64,000 nucleotides of DNA, from positions 185,560-249,559 of the forward strand of contig JBEKDA010000008.1 in NCBI GenBank assembly GCA_050014595.1. Direction: 5' to 3'. Positions within the stretch are counted from its first letter, which is position 1; each line of letters starts with the position of its first letter. Both the position numbers and the translations under genes were made by a program. Below are positions 12,004 to 21,110 of this stretch, one piece after another. The notes below the pieces were generated by a model. The model saw only the letters and a program-made list of their open reading frames with translations. It was not told the origin of the DNA and searched no databases. Source of the DNA: PALSA-129 sp050014595 (GTDB taxonomy: Bacteria > Acidobacteriota > Terriglobia > Bryobacterales > Bryobacteraceae).

Positions 12004-12848
12004 CTAATGCAATCCCGCCGCGCCTTTCATTGAGTCCAATAGCTTCGCCGGGTCATACCCCGCGCCGTCTTTGAAGACCAGGGTCACCTTGCGGATATCG
12101 GCGATGCGCGCGGCCGGGTTGCCGTCGATCACTACCAGGTCGGCCTGCTTGCCGGCGGCGATGCTGCCGATGCGGTCCGTCTCTCCGAGGTACTTCGCCC
12201 CGTTAAAAGTGGCGATGCGAATGGCCTCCACCGGCGTGAAGCCGCCTTCCACCAGCAGCTCGATATTGCGCTGGTCGGCGAAGCCGGCCAGGGCTCCGCC
12301 GTTGCCGGTGGGATCCGCGCCCGCGATCAGCAGCCCGCCGGCCTTCACGAAGGCGTATTCGAATTGCAGCTCCTTGCGCAGCTCCGCCAGCGCCGGCGCA
12401 TCCGCTCCGCCGCGCGCCCGGGCGCGCGAGCCCAGGTAGCTGATGGCGGCCTCTTCGGTGACCGCGTCCAGAAAACGCTGCTCGATCGGCGGGCGGTCGC
12501 CATCGAAGGCGCCTGCTCGTTGTACATCGGTACGCCGCCGCCCGACGGATAGAACAAGTGCTCGTGCATGCCCACGATTCCGGGAATCACGGTGTGCCCG
12601 GGGAGGTCCATCACCTGCGCGCCTTGGGGCGCGGGTGTCGAGCCCGCCGGTCCCACTGTTGCGATCTTGCCGTGGTCGATGACGATGGTCTGGTTTTCGA
12701 GCGGCGCCGCGCCCATGCCGTCGATGACGCGGACGTGCTGGAGCTCGACTACCGGCGCATTCACCGTGACAAATGGCGCCGTGCCCGGTGTCATACGGCC
12801 CTGCCCTATGGCGAGGGCGGAAAAAAGCAAAAAGCTGAGCGGCTTCAT
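12004..12848 (-). pseudogene. Amidohydrolase (imidazolonepropionase-like), internally deleted and frameshifted
   Basis: The 5' part (from ATG 12848) encodes a signal peptide, then the start of a metal-dependent amidohydrolase: VIDGMGAAPLENQTIVIDHG and the metal motif HEHLFYPSGGG. Near 12495 this frame becomes meaningless. The neighbouring frame resumes with the family's C-terminal part (GGLLIAGADPTGNGG, EAIRIATFNGAKYLG, AAGKQADLVVIDGNPAA) and stops at 12004. The joined pieces would give about 280 residues against the usual 420-470, so the middle of the TIM barrel, including several metal ligands, is missing. This cannot be an active enzyme. Related exported amidohydrolases act on dipeptides or cyclic amides; the original substrate is unknown. 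Confidence 0.8.
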
Positions 12849-12962
12849 CAGGGCCAATTATATATGGTCCGGGGGGTGTCACCGGAGTGCGGCAGACCCC
12901 CCTGGTCTGCGCGGGTCCCCCTGGACCCGCATTCCCGCAGTGAACTCAACCTGATCTGCCGA

Positions 12963-13682
12963 TCATTGGATCGTCATCTCCTTCTTGGTTTCCATTTCGG
13001 CATTCAGCAGGCGGACCTGGATCGGAAGCCCGCCCACCGATGCGGCCGCCTGCCGCGCGACGCGCTCAAAACCGGCGATGGCTTCCGGTTTGTCCCAGAA
13101 CCCCTCATTGGTGACGAACCAGATCGCCGTGCCGTCGCCTTTGGAGACCACCACGCTAGCGCCGAGGTCCGCAAAGAACCCGATGGTCTTGAGCGCCTGG
13201 CCCAGGCTTTGGGCATCTTCTGCGGTCGCGGCGCCGAAGTAATAGACCTCGTCCCTGGTCCCGACCAGGAGCCTGCCGACGGTCAGTTTTTTGATATGGC
13301 CCGCCGAGTCGAGCAGCCGCACGCTGATCGGAAATCCGCCAATCGAAGGTGCGATCCGGCGCCCGATCACTTCATAGCTCGAAATCGTGTCCGGGTGATT
13401 CCATGCGCTCTCCTTGACGACGAACGATACCGACGCACCGCTGGGTCCTCTTGACAGCAGGACGCTCAGGCCTTGATTGCTGAGAAAGCCGCTGGCTTTG
13501 AGCGTCTGGCCGAGTTTGCTGGCATCCTCTTTGGTGGCGTAACCAGTGTAGTACACCTCGTCCTTGGTCCCGATGATTACCTTGCGGTTTTTATGCGCCT
13601 GCGTCCGGTAAACTCCGGCCGCCAGCGTCGCCAGTAAGGCGACCCCGACGCCGAAAGCGATTGCCCGGGGCTTTTGGATCAT
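12963..13682 (-). CDS. Exported or membrane-anchored protein of two tandem 90-residue repeats
   Basis: I do not recognise this 239-residue protein. An N-terminal hydrophobic segment (AIAFGVGVALLATLAAGVY) serves as signal or anchor. The remainder is an internal duplication. Unit 1 (about 34-133) and unit 2 (about 137-236) share GT(K/R)DEVYY, A(T)xEDAxxLGQxLK, GFxxxxGxSVxxS, a Trp/Phe-containing middle, then SxGGxPIxVRLL. Each unit looks like an alpha/beta fold of about 90 residues. It follows the NHL-repeat gene by 24 bp on the same strand and is probably in one transcript with it, which suggests a shared envelope role. No catalytic motif stands out. Confidence 0.7.
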   Translation of the reverse strand: MIQKPRAIAFGVGVALLATLAAGVYRTQAHKNRKVIIGTKDEVYYTGYATKEDASKLGQTLKASGFLSNQGLSVLLSRGPSGASVSFVVKESAWNHPDTISSYEVIGRRIAPSIGGFPISVRLLDSAGHIKKLTVGRLLVGTRDEVYYFGAATAEDAQSLGQALKTIGFFADLGASVVVSKGDGTAIWFVTNEGFWDKPEAIAGFERVARQAAASVGGLPIQVRLLNAEMETKKEMTIQ

Positions 13683-13706
13683 CGGACGTGATGTCCTTGT
13701 GCGCCG

Positions 13707-16556
13707 TTACTTGCCGGAAACCGCGATAGTCACGCCGGGCTGCGTGACAACACTGCCCACCTGGACCGACACCGGGACCGCCCCAGCCGTCAGGCCGCTG
13801 GGAATCTGCGCGTTGACCTGAGTCAGCCCGGCCACGATTCCCGGCGCGCCTCCGGCATAGACCGGCGTGAAGGTTCGGCCGCCGATGGTCACGGTCACGT
13901 TCGCCGCCACCAGTTCATTGGCGTCTGGAGTCAGTTGGCCGTCCACGCTCGGCGGGTTGGTCTGGCCGGTTCCGGTGAGGAACAGCTCCACGTAATCTCC
14001 CGCGTTGAGCGGATGCGCGGCGTTGTTGTACGCGTAGGCGCCGTTCTGAATGTTGATGGCCGCTGCCTGGCCTTTGCCGGAAGCATCGGCCGTGAAGAGC
14101 GCCGGCGCGGCTGTCGCCAGCGAGACCGGGAAGGTTGCGGAAAGATCGCCGTTATATTTCACGAAGACCTGCGCCTGCGATCCGGAAACTTCATACGGCA
14201 CGATCGCCGAAATCTGGTTGGCGGAGGCGTAGAGCAGTGGCGCGGCGTAGTTGCCGAAATAAACGGTTGTGCCGGCCAGGCTCGTCGGCAACTGCCCATT
14301 GGTTCCCGGCGTGTACTGCACCAGGCCGGCGGGTCCCATGCCGCTGCCGTAGAGCACCGCGATCTCGCCGCCCGCGACCGGGCCCGCCAGGTTGCTGGCG
14401 GCGTTGGCTACCGCGGCAATCTTGATTTGGAATCCGCCCAGCAGCAACTCGCGGACGGCGCTATTACCGGAGTCGGCGATATACAGGTTTCCGTTCGACG
14501 CCAGCGCAATGCCCGCGGGGCCACTCATGGTGGCGAACGGTCCAACGCCGCCATCGCCGGAGTAGCCTCGCGTGCCGTTGCCCGCGATCGTATTAATGAA
14601 GCCGGAAGAGTAGACCTTGCGCACGCGCACGCTGCCATCCGAAATATAGAGGTTGCCCGAAGCGTCCAGCGCCACGCCGGAGGGATTGCCCACCATGGCC
14701 GAAACAGCCGGCCCGCCGTCGCCCGAGTAACCGGCCAGGCCGTTTCCGGCGACCGTCGAGACGATGCCGCTCGAATTCACCACGCGGACTGCGTTGTTTC
14801 CCGTGTCCGCGATGTACACGTTGCCGCTCGAATCGGTGGCCAGGCCCACCGGCGTGGCCAGTTGCGCACCGGTGGCCGGGCCGCCATCGCCCGAGTATCC
14901 CTCCAGCCCATTGCCGGCCAGCGTCGTGATGGTGCCGCCGGGGGTGACTTTGCGGACGCGGTTGTTGCTGAAATCGGCAATATAGAGGTTGCCCGCGCCA
15001 TCCACCGCCAGGCCCGCCGGGATGTTCAATTGGGCGCTGGTGGCCGCGCCGCTATCGCCGCCGAAGCCCGCCGTGCCGCTGCCCGCCACGGTGTTGATGG
15101 TGCCATTGGTAATCTTGCGTACGCGCGCGTTCTGCGTGTCGGCGATATAGATGCCGCCGTTCGCGTCCACCGCGATTCCCTGCGGAGAGTGCAGTTGTGC
15201 GCTGGTGGCCGCGCCGCCGTCGCCGCCCGAGCCGGCCGTGCCATTGCCCGCGATGGTCGAGATGACGCCGGCTGCGGTCACCTTGCGCACCACGTTATTG
15301 ACGGTGTCGGCGATGTAAAGGTTGCCGGACGAATCCGCCGCCACGGCTTGCGGCGTGTTGAGCTGCGCCGAAGTGGCCTGGCCGCCGTCGCCCGAATAGC
15401 TGTATTTCCCGTTGCCCGCCACCGTGCTGATGGTGCCGCCGGAAGTCAGCTTGCGGATGCGCAGATTGACCAAATCGGCGATATAGACGTTGCCCGAAGA
15501 GTCCACCGCGACGCCCGTCGGGAAGTTGAGCTCAGCGTTGGTTCCGGTCGATCCATCGCCGCTGTATCCGGCCGTGCCATTGCCGGCGATGGTGCTTATG
15601 TTTCCCTTGGTATCGATCTTGCGGATGCGGCTGTCGCCGTTTTCCGCGAAGTAAACTTCGCCGCTGGAATCGAGCGCCAGGGCGAAGGGTTCCACCAGGC
15701 CCGCGAGATTGGCCGCGGCGCCATCGCCGGAGTAGCCGACATTCGGCGTTCCGGTGACGGCCCCGGAGGTGGGTGCGGTGACGTTGCCGGCAATGTAGTT
15801 GATGATGCCGGTGCTGGCGGTGATCTCGCGAATCACCGCATTCGCGGAGTCCGCGATATAAACGTTGCCGCTCGAATCCACTGCTACGTCTTCGGGCGAG
15901 TGCAATTCCGCCGCGAGAGCCGGGCCGGCATCGCCTCTGTAACTGCCGTAACTATCGCCTGCGATGGAGTTGATGAGGCCGTCGGTAGTGACCTCGCGGA
16001 TCAGGTTGTCGCCGGTGTCGGCGATGTACACGTTGCCGCTCTTATCCACGGCCACGCCGGCCGGCAGGTGCAGCAGCGCGTTGGTGGCCAGGCCGCCGTC
16101 GTTATAGGTGCTGGCGCCGCCGGGACTGATCTGCCCGGTCCCCGCGAATGTGTTGATGATGCCCGTCGAGCTGACAATGCGGATGCGGTTGTTCTTCGAA
16201 TCGGCGATGTACAAGTTGCCGTTTTGGTCCAGCGCCAGGCCCTGCGGCGCATTCAATTGCGCCTGGGTAGCCGGCCCGCCGTCGCCCGAGAAGCCCGGCC
16301 GCGAGTTGCCCGCCATCAGCGTCAGGTTCCCGCCGCCGTCCATCTTGAACACACAATTCAAACTGCTGAAATAGACGTTTCCCGACGCATCCACCATGAC
16401 CCGGTTCGGCTGCCCGATGGTGGTGCTGGCCGCCGCTGCCGGTGTGGGCGGCGGCGCTCCGCCGGCCACAGTGGTAATCGAGTACTGCTGCGCCAGCGCC
16501 ACCTGGCTCGCCGCCATCAGCGAGATCCAACACAGCTTTCCAAACGGTTTCGTCAT
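13707..16556 (-). CDS. Secreted NHL-repeat protein with TIGR03437-type C-terminal domain
   Basis: The 949-residue protein starts with a signal peptide (ISLMAASQVALAQQ). About twelve NHL-type repeats of 54-57 residues follow (residues about 50-710), each carrying PxGVAVDSSGNVYIADxxNxRIRKV, then a GTISTVAGNG and GYSGDGGPAT linker. Twelve repeats would suit two six-bladed propellers. The final 230 residues form a TIGR03437-type domain (GGEIAVLYGSGMGP, ISAIVPYEVSG, GLTQVNAQIPSGL). NHL propellers usually bind proteins, sugars or nucleic acids; here an extracellular scaffold role is inferred. The repeat-containing protein of 12963-13682 follows after 24 bp. Confidence 0.9.
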   Translation of the reverse strand: MTKPFGKLCWISLMAASQVALAQQYSITTVAGGAPPPTPAAAASTTIGQPNRVMVDASGNVYFSSLNCVFKMDGGGNLTLMAGNSRPGFSGDGGPATQAQLNAPQGLALDQNGNLYIADSKNNRIRIVSSTGIINTFAGTGQISPGGASTYNDGGLATNALLHLPAGVAVDKSGNVYIADTGDNLIREVTTDGLINSIAGDSYGSYRGDAGPALAAELHSPEDVAVDSSGNVYIADSANAVIREITASTGIINYIAGNVTAPTSGAVTGTPNVGYSGDGAAANLAGLVEPFALALDSSGEVYFAENGDSRIRKIDTKGNISTIAGNGTAGYSGDGSTGTNAELNFPTGVAVDSSGNVYIADLVNLRIRKLTSGGTISTVAGNGKYSYSGDGGQATSAQLNTPQAVAADSSGNLYIADTVNNVVRKVTAAGVISTIAGNGTAGSGGDGGAATSAQLHSPQGIAVDANGGIYIADTQNARVRKITNGTINTVAGSGTAGFGGDSGAATSAQLNIPAGLAVDGAGNLYIADFSNNRVRKVTPGGTITTLAGNGLEGYSGDGGPATGAQLATPVGLATDSSGNVYIADTGNNAVRVVNSSGIVSTVAGNGLAGYSGDGGPAVSAMVGNPSGVALDASGNLYISDGSVRVRKVYSSGFINTIAGNGTRGYSGDGGVGPFATMSGPAGIALASNGNLYIADSGNSAVRELLLGGFQIKIAAVANAASNLAGPVAGGEIAVLYGSGMGPAGLVQYTPGTNGQLPTSLAGTTVYFGNYAAPLLYASANQISAIVPYEVSGSQAQVFVKYNGDLSATFPVSLATAAPALFTADASGKGQAAAINIQNGAYAYNNAAHPLNAGDYVELFLTGTGQTNPPSVDGQLTPDANELVAANVTVTIGGRTFTPVYAGGAPGIVAGLTQVNAQIPSGLTAGAVPVSVQVGSVVTQPGVTIAVSGK

Positions 16557-16642
16557 TACACGTCCAGTCCTGACAGGGTGAATGAAAGATGAATAACCAT
16601 AGTAAGACGTTTCGGAGCGCTACACGAACGGGGGGGCCGCAT

Positions 16643-17683
16643 TTACCGGGTGCCCGCCTCAGCCACGGCTTCCACCACCGCGCCCAGCGCCTGTGCGCAA
16701 TCTTCACGGGTGGCGTCATAGTGCGTCACCGCGCGCACCTGTCGATCATTAATCGCGTTCATCAGTATGCCGCGCCGTTTCAGTTGCACGCTGAGGGCCG
16801 CTGGCGCAATGCCCGTTCCGGTGACGTCGAAGATCACGATGTTGGTCGACACGGCGCGCGGCTCGATCCCCGGAATCTTCGCCAGGCCTTCGGCCAGGAA
16901 GCGGGCATTGGCGTGATCGCCGGCCAGTTTCTTGGGAGAATCCTCGAGCGCTACCAGGCACGCAGCCGCCAGCACTCCCACTTGCCGCATGCCGCCGCCC
17001 AACCGTTTGCGGTAGAGACGGCCCTTGGCAATCAGGTTCTTCGGCCCCACCAGGATCGATCCCACCGGCGCGCCCAGCCCTTTCGAAAGACAGAACATCA
17101 CCGTGTCGGCCGGCGCGCAGATCTCGCGCACCGGTATCCCCGTGGCCTCGGCCGCATTGAAGATGCGGGCGCCGTCCATGTGCACTTTCAACCCCTGCTC
17201 GTGCGCGCCGTCGCAGATTTCGTAAATGGTCTCGATGGGGTAGACCGTGCCGCCCCACATGTTGTGGGTGTTCTCGATTTCGACTAGCCCGGTGGGCGCC
17301 GTGTATGGATTCACCGGCTTGATGAGCCGCTTCACTTCCTCCCAGGAGAGGATGCCGTCGCTGGTCGGGATGGCGCGGATCACGCAGCCGGAAAACCACG
17401 CGACCATCGACATCTCGTAATCCAGCATGTGCGCGCGGGAATCGCAGATCACTTCCTGCCCGTGTTCGGTGAGCAGTTTCACCGCGATGGTGTTCCCCAT
17501 CGTGCCGGTGGGGACAAACAGCGCCGCCTGCTTGCCGGTCACTTCGGCGGCCTGCTCTTCCAGGCGGTTTACCGTGGGATCCTCGCCGTAAACGTCATCG
17601 CCCACTTCGGCTTCCATCATGGCGCGCCGCATCTCGGGCGTCGGCCTGGTGACGGTATCGCTGCGCAAATCGATCGTTTTCAT
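16643..17683 (-). CDS. ltaE: Low-specificity L-threonine aldolase
   Basis: The 346-residue fold-type I PLP enzyme cleaves L-threonine and allo-threonine to glycine and acetaldehyde. Conserved parts visible: the N-terminal IDLRSDTVTRPTPEMRRAM, then VGDDVYGEDPTVNRLE, the FVPTGTMGN stretch, HMDGARIFNA, and the PLP-lysine region CLSKGLGAPVGS (Lys near residue 196). The start at 17683 overlaps the hemW stop as ATGA and matches the family N-terminus exactly; the 84 upstream codons in frame belong to hemW read in another frame. The overlap indicates translational coupling with hemW, though the two functions have no obvious metabolic link beyond both touching glycine/haem precursors. Confidence 0.95.
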   Translation of the reverse strand: MKTIDLRSDTVTRPTPEMRRAMMEAEVGDDVYGEDPTVNRLEEQAAEVTGKQAALFVPTGTMGNTIAVKLLTEHGQEVICDSRAHMLDYEMSMVAWFSGCVIRAIPTSDGILSWEEVKRLIKPVNPYTAPTGLVEIENTHNMWGGTVYPIETIYEICDGAHEQGLKVHMDGARIFNAAEATGIPVREICAPADTVMFCLSKGLGAPVGSILVGPKNLIAKGRLYRKRLGGGMRQVGVLAAACLVALEDSPKKLAGDHANARFLAEGLAKIPGIEPRAVSTNIVIFDVTGTGIAPAALSVQLKRRGILMNAINDRQVRAVTHYDATREDCAQALGAVVEAVAEAGTR

Positions 17684-18849
17684 GTGGTCAAAAACTCCTG
17701 GAACACTTCGTTGGAAAGCAGTACGCCGCGCTTCGTGAGGCGCAGAATCCCGTCCTCGCTTTCGAGCAAACCGGCAGCCACAAAGCGTTGGATGGGCCGC
17801 TCGAAGCGGCGCCATTCGTCGGCCGAGGGGTGAATGCCGGCCATCAGCCGCAGCCCCACAAAGAATCGCTCGTCGCTGAGCGCCTGCGTTTTTGTGGGGC
17901 AGGCGCTTTCGCCTGCCAACTCCGGATCCTGACAATCGCGGCTCCTGACATTCAGGTACTCTTTCACCGACTCCGGATTCTGCGTGCGCGCGCGTCCGTC
18001 GAAGGAATGCGCGTCCGCGCCGAAGCCCGCATAGGGCTCCAGCTTCCAGTACTTCAGGTTGTGCCGCGATTCAAACCCCGGCCGCGCGAAATTGGAAATC
18101 TCGTAACGCCCAATCCCCATCGCCGCCAGGCGCTCCACTGCCGTTTCATAGAATGTCGCGGTCTGGTCGTCGCTGGGTGTCTCGCCCGCGCCGTAGCGCA
18201 CGCCGCCGAGCATCATCTCTTTGCCGAGGCGGCTGTCTTCGTCCACTTCCAGCATGTAGACCGAGACGTGCGCCGGCCCGAGCCGTTCGATCCAATCCAG
18301 CGACTCGCGCCAACTGGCCTCGGTCTGGCCGGAGAGCCCGGCAATTAAATCGACATTGCAGTTGCGGATGCCCGCATCGCTCAAGAGGCGGATCTCCGCG
18401 TCGACGGTCGCGGCCGTGTGCCGGCGGCCGGTCCGCCGGATCTCTTTTTCGACGAACGATTGCACCCCGAGGCTGACGCGATTGATGCCGGCTTCGGCCC
18501 ACCGTCGGGCTTTTTCGGCGGTGATGGTGCCGGGCGCCGCCTCGATGGTGGCCTCCAGCCATGGCCGTCCCGGGATCAGTGGGAGGAACGAAGCCAATTC
18601 CTCCCCGGCCAGGGTGCTGGGCGTGCCGCCGCCCAAGTAAACCGTTTGAGGCGTCCACTCCCAGACATGCGCCCGGATTTCGTCTGCCAGGGCAATGAGA
18701 TAGCGCTCCTTCAGGGCCGCCGGGAAGACCCCCGACGCGAAGTTGCAGTAGGTGCACTTCTGCGCGCAGAACGGATATGAGACGTAGACTCCCGCCACCC
18801 TATTAATTGTAGCGGGCAGCAGAGCGGTCTGCGATGTGCCCCTGAACAT
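17680..18849 (-). CDS. hemW: HemW-like radical SAM protein (formerly oxygen-independent coproporphyrinogen oxidase-like)
   Basis: The 389-residue radical SAM protein has the 4Fe-4S motif CxxxCxxC with Phe following (C28, C32, C35; FCAQKCTYCNF), then VYLGGGTPS, the SAM-binding RVSLGVQSF, and the C-terminal HemN domain. The extra Cys and arrangement fit HemW, a haem chaperone, and not HemN itself; other members of this group have tRNA- or haem-related roles. A GTG at 18798 (VAGVYVSYPF) is an equally good start, since most family members begin there. A REP-like palindrome is read in frame near the C-terminal third as LAGESACPT, a stretch the family lacks. The stop overlaps ltaE by 4 bp. Confidence 0.9.
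   Translation of the reverse strand: MFRGTSQTALLPATINRVAGVYVSYPFCAQKCTYCNFASGVFPAALKERYLIALADEIRAHVWEWTPQTVYLGGGTPSTLAGEELASFLPLIPGRPWLEATIEAAPGTITAEKARRWAEAGINRVSLGVQSFVEKEIRRTGRRHTAATVDAEIRLLSDAGIRNCNVDLIAGLSGQTEASWRESLDWIERLGPAHVSVYMLEVDEDSRLGKEMMLGGVRYGAGETPSDDQTATFYETAVERLAAMGIGRYEISNFARPGFESRHNLKYWKLEPYAGFGADAHSFDGRARTQNPESVKEYLNVRSRDCQDPELAGESACPTKTQALSDERFFVGLRLMAGIHPSADEWRRFERPIQRFVAAGLLESEDGILRLTKRGVLLSNEVFQEFLTT
17898..17917. repeat. REP-like palindrome inside hemW
   Basis: An 8-bp perfect stem (GGCAGGCG/CGCCTGCC) with loop CTTT. The same palindrome with the same GTGGG flank occurs at 28516-28535, and the palindrome core recurs at 28629-28648. Here it is translated in frame on the minus strand as part of LAGESACPT. 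Confidence 0.85.
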
Positions 18850-18880
18850 CAGGAATTCTCTTGCCAGTCTAATATTTTCG

Positions 18881-18907
18881 TAGTAGCATCACATACAAGA
18901 ATAGTAG
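18881..18907. promoter_or_regulatory. Possible BlaI operator region upstream of blaI
   Basis: Two TAGTAG hexamers (18881-18886 and 18902-18907) lie within 35 bp of the blaI start, around the sequence CATACAAGAA. BlaI-family repressors bind short dyads built from TAC/GTA-type half sites and usually control their own promoter. The match is loose and no clean dyad is present, so this is only a candidate. Confidence 0.25.
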
Positions 18908-18912
18908 AACTC

Positions 18913-19299
18913 ATGGCACAGCGGAAATTCACGCCCCTCGAACTGCAGATCATGCAAGCGCTCTGGGACCGCCGCGCGGCTTCCATTCGCCAGATCCAGG
19001 AAGCCTTTCCCGAGGCCGGCCGGCCGGCCTACACCACGGTGCAGACCACGGTTTACCGCCTGGAAGGAAAAAAGGCCGTGCGCCGCGTGAAGAAAATCGG
19101 CAACGCGCACATCTTCGAGGCCGTGGTGACGCGTGACGCCACACGCGGCCGTTTGCTGGACGAGGTATTGCGCTTGTTTGGCGGGCGCACCCAACCGGTG
19201 ATGGCACACTTGATCGAATCGGGCAAGCTCACCCTGGACGACGTGCGGGAAGCCGGGAAAGCGCTCAAGAAGTTGGGCGGAAAGGATGCGCCGCGATGA
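18913..19299 (+). CDS. blaI: BlaI/MecI/CopY-family transcriptional repressor
   Basis: The 128-residue product is a winged-helix repressor: FTPLELQIMQALWDRRAASIRQIQ, then PAYTTVQTTVYRLEGKKAVRR as the recognition helix and wing, followed by the C-terminal dimerisation helices. Members are normally removed from DNA by proteolysis triggered by a BlaR1-type membrane peptidase encoded next door. Here the next gene, overlapping by ATGA, is only the C-terminal half of a TIGR03435-type domain, and no M56 peptidase is present. In this lineage BlaR1 peptidases are often fused to such domains, so the sensor was probably deleted. The repressor itself is intact and may act on the TIGR03435 cluster downstream. 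Confidence 0.92.
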   Translation: MAQRKFTPLELQIMQALWDRRAASIRQIQEAFPEAGRPAYTTVQTTVYRLEGKKAVRRVKKIGNAHIFEAVVTRDATRGRLLDEVLRLFGGRTQPVMAHLIESGKLTLDDVREAGKALKKLGGKDAPR

Positions 19300-19871
19300 T
19301 GTTCCACCTCAAGTTCCACCGCGAGCCCAGAGAGATCGCCGTGATGGCGTTGATGGTCGGTAAGAACGGAACCAGGAACATGGAGCCGGTCAAAGAAAGC
19401 GACCCCGATTTCCCGCCGACCGTCATGAACCCGGCGTACAATCGGCCCGTCATGCCAAACGAAGCGCGAACTATGCGAAAGGTGTCCATGGAGGATCTGG
19501 CCCTGTCATTGTCTAGCTCCGATGCCATGCGCGACACGCCCGTCATGGATCACACCGGCCTGCCGGGCCTCTTCGACCTCACCTACACACCGGTGCGCGA
19601 TGAAACCACCGGCCGGACCATTTTCGACGGCATGATCGGGGCCCTGCCGCAGCTCGGCCTCGAACTGAAGCGCCAAAAAGCTACTATCGGCATCTACGTC
19701 ATCGACTCCGCCGAAAAACTCCAACCGAAAATTGACCGCTCCCGGCACAATCCGGCCTCCGGCGGCGTCTTTGCAGCGAGTCGGGCACTACCCAAAAAAT
19801 CCTGGAAGGCCGCACGGTTTTACGCGCAAGACCGTCATACCACTTGTGGAGGATTTTGCCGCCGGGGCTGA
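19296..19871 (+). pseudogene. Truncated TIGR03435-type domain, possibly the tail of a lost BlaR1-like sensor
   Basis: The 191-residue frame begins (after a few residues) at LKFHREPREIAV, which corresponds to the middle of TIGR03435-type proteins. It then follows the family to its end (VSMEDLALSLS, PVMDHTGLPGLFDLTY, LGLELKRQKATIGIYVIDSAEK) and adds an unrelated tail. No signal peptide or N-terminal half is present. Its ATG overlaps the blaI stop (ATGA), which gives it a translatable start. I infer that a deletion joined blaI to the end of a longer gene, most likely an M56/BlaR1-TIGR03435 fusion. It could be translated, but it lacks the parts needed for export or sensing. Confidence 0.65.
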
Positions 19872-19902
19872 AACCGGCAGTGGTAAAGTAGGAGCACCCA
19901 CA

Positions 19903-20931
19903 ATGATACGAACCGTACTGAGTGCCGGCTTGGCACTTTTCATCTCTTCGATGGCTTTCGGCCAGTCCACTACAGTTCTGCCGTCGTTCGAAGTGACCTC
20001 GGTGAAGGTGGCCGAGCAACCAAAGCCCGACGCCCAAGGCCGCTTGTTCGTTGTGCGGGGGTGTCGCGGCGGCCCAGGGACCACCGACCCCGGGACGCTC
20101 ACCTGTAACAACACGCCCCTGAAAAGCCTCCTGGTCAGGACGTATGACCTCAAGAACTATCAGGTGGAGGGACCGGCTTGGCTCGACACCGATGGATTCG
20201 ACATTGTCGCCAAGGTTCCGGCCGGGACTACCAAGGAACAATTCAACCTGATGCTGCAGTCGCTTTTGGCCGAACGCTTCAAAGTGACGGTCCACCGCGA
20301 AACCAAAACACTTCCGGTCTATGCGCTGACCGTCGCAAAGGGCGGGCCAAAACTGAAAGAAGTCGATGCGGCCACCCTGGAGGCTAGCAAAGCCGCCGCC
20401 GCCGCTCTCGCTCCCGGCCGCGGCGGTCCAACGCTCCCGCCTCCGCCGCCTCCGCCTCCCGGCTCGATCGGCATGACCTATAGCACCAGCGTGTCAATGG
20501 GCCGCGGCGGCATGCCCTCGATACCCAAAGGCCCGAATGCTCGCATGGGAGTGATGGTCAACAACGGGTCCATGGTCCGTACGCTCTCCGGCTATATCAC
20601 CATGACGCAGCTCGTAGCGGCGCTCGCGAATGCACTCGATCGCCCCGTGCTGGATCTGACCGAACTAACCGCCACCTACGACATCGATCTAACTTGGGTG
20701 CCGGATGGTAACGACAGGATGATGCCGGCGATGGGTTCGGCAATGGCGATGGCAGCAGGGATGGCCGGTGGCGGCGATGCCGGAAGGGGTTCCGCCGACA
20801 TCGCCAGCGAACCTGGTCTCAACCTGCCGCAAGCCTTACAGAAAACCTTGGGACTCAAGCTGGATCAGCGCAAGAGCCCGGCCGAGGTCCTCATCGTCGA
20901 CCATGCAGACAAGATCCCGACGGAGAACTAG
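19903..20931 (+). CDS. TIGR03435-type soil-associated protein, first intact copy
   Basis: The 342-residue protein has a signal peptide (MIRTVLSAGLALFISSMAFG) and the full TIGR03435-type pattern: PSFEVTSVKV at the mature N-terminus, LLVRTYDLKNYQVEGPAWLDTDGFDIVAKVP, LLAERFKVTVHRETKTLPVYALTV, MTQLVAALANALDRPVLDLT, and a final AEVLIVDHADKIPTEN. A Pro-rich and Gly/Met-rich insert separates the two halves. The start at 19903 is preceded by GGAG. The family is greatly expanded in Solibacter and its function is unknown; the export signal and repeated architecture suggest an envelope or secreted role. It is one of three intact tandem paralogues. Confidence 0.85.
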   Translation: MIRTVLSAGLALFISSMAFGQSTTVLPSFEVTSVKVAEQPKPDAQGRLFVVRGCRGGPGTTDPGTLTCNNTPLKSLLVRTYDLKNYQVEGPAWLDTDGFDIVAKVPAGTTKEQFNLMLQSLLAERFKVTVHRETKTLPVYALTVAKGGPKLKEVDAATLEASKAAAAALAPGRGGPTLPPPPPPPPGSIGMTYSTSVSMGRGGMPSIPKGPNARMGVMVNNGSMVRTLSGYITMTQLVAALANALDRPVLDLTELTATYDIDLTWVPDGNDRMMPAMGSAMAMAAGMAGGGDAGRGSADIASEPGLNLPQALQKTLGLKLDQRKSPAEVLIVDHADKIPTEN

Positions 20932-21110
20932 CCATTCGGCACAAAATCCCGCTCGGCGACGTTTCCAGTAGGTCAATCCCGTGCCGAGGAAAAAAATTGG
21001 GATTCTTTCTGCAATTTCACGCGGCCACCGGCGTCTAAAAAAAGAAGCGGTTTCGCGCCACGAGTGCCCGGGGGCTGGGCTACTGCGTGGACACCGAGGA
21101 GATCCGTCCG

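Noticed and set aside
13935..16592. 885-codon plus-strand open frame opposite the NHL-repeat gene
   Set aside because: It arises from the repeated NHL codons read backwards; its product is repetitive Arg/Gly sequence with no family features.
18860..18912. Standard -35/-10 promoter for blaI
   Set aside because: TTGCCA and TAATAT are present but only 3 bp apart, so they cannot form a sigma-70 promoter together.
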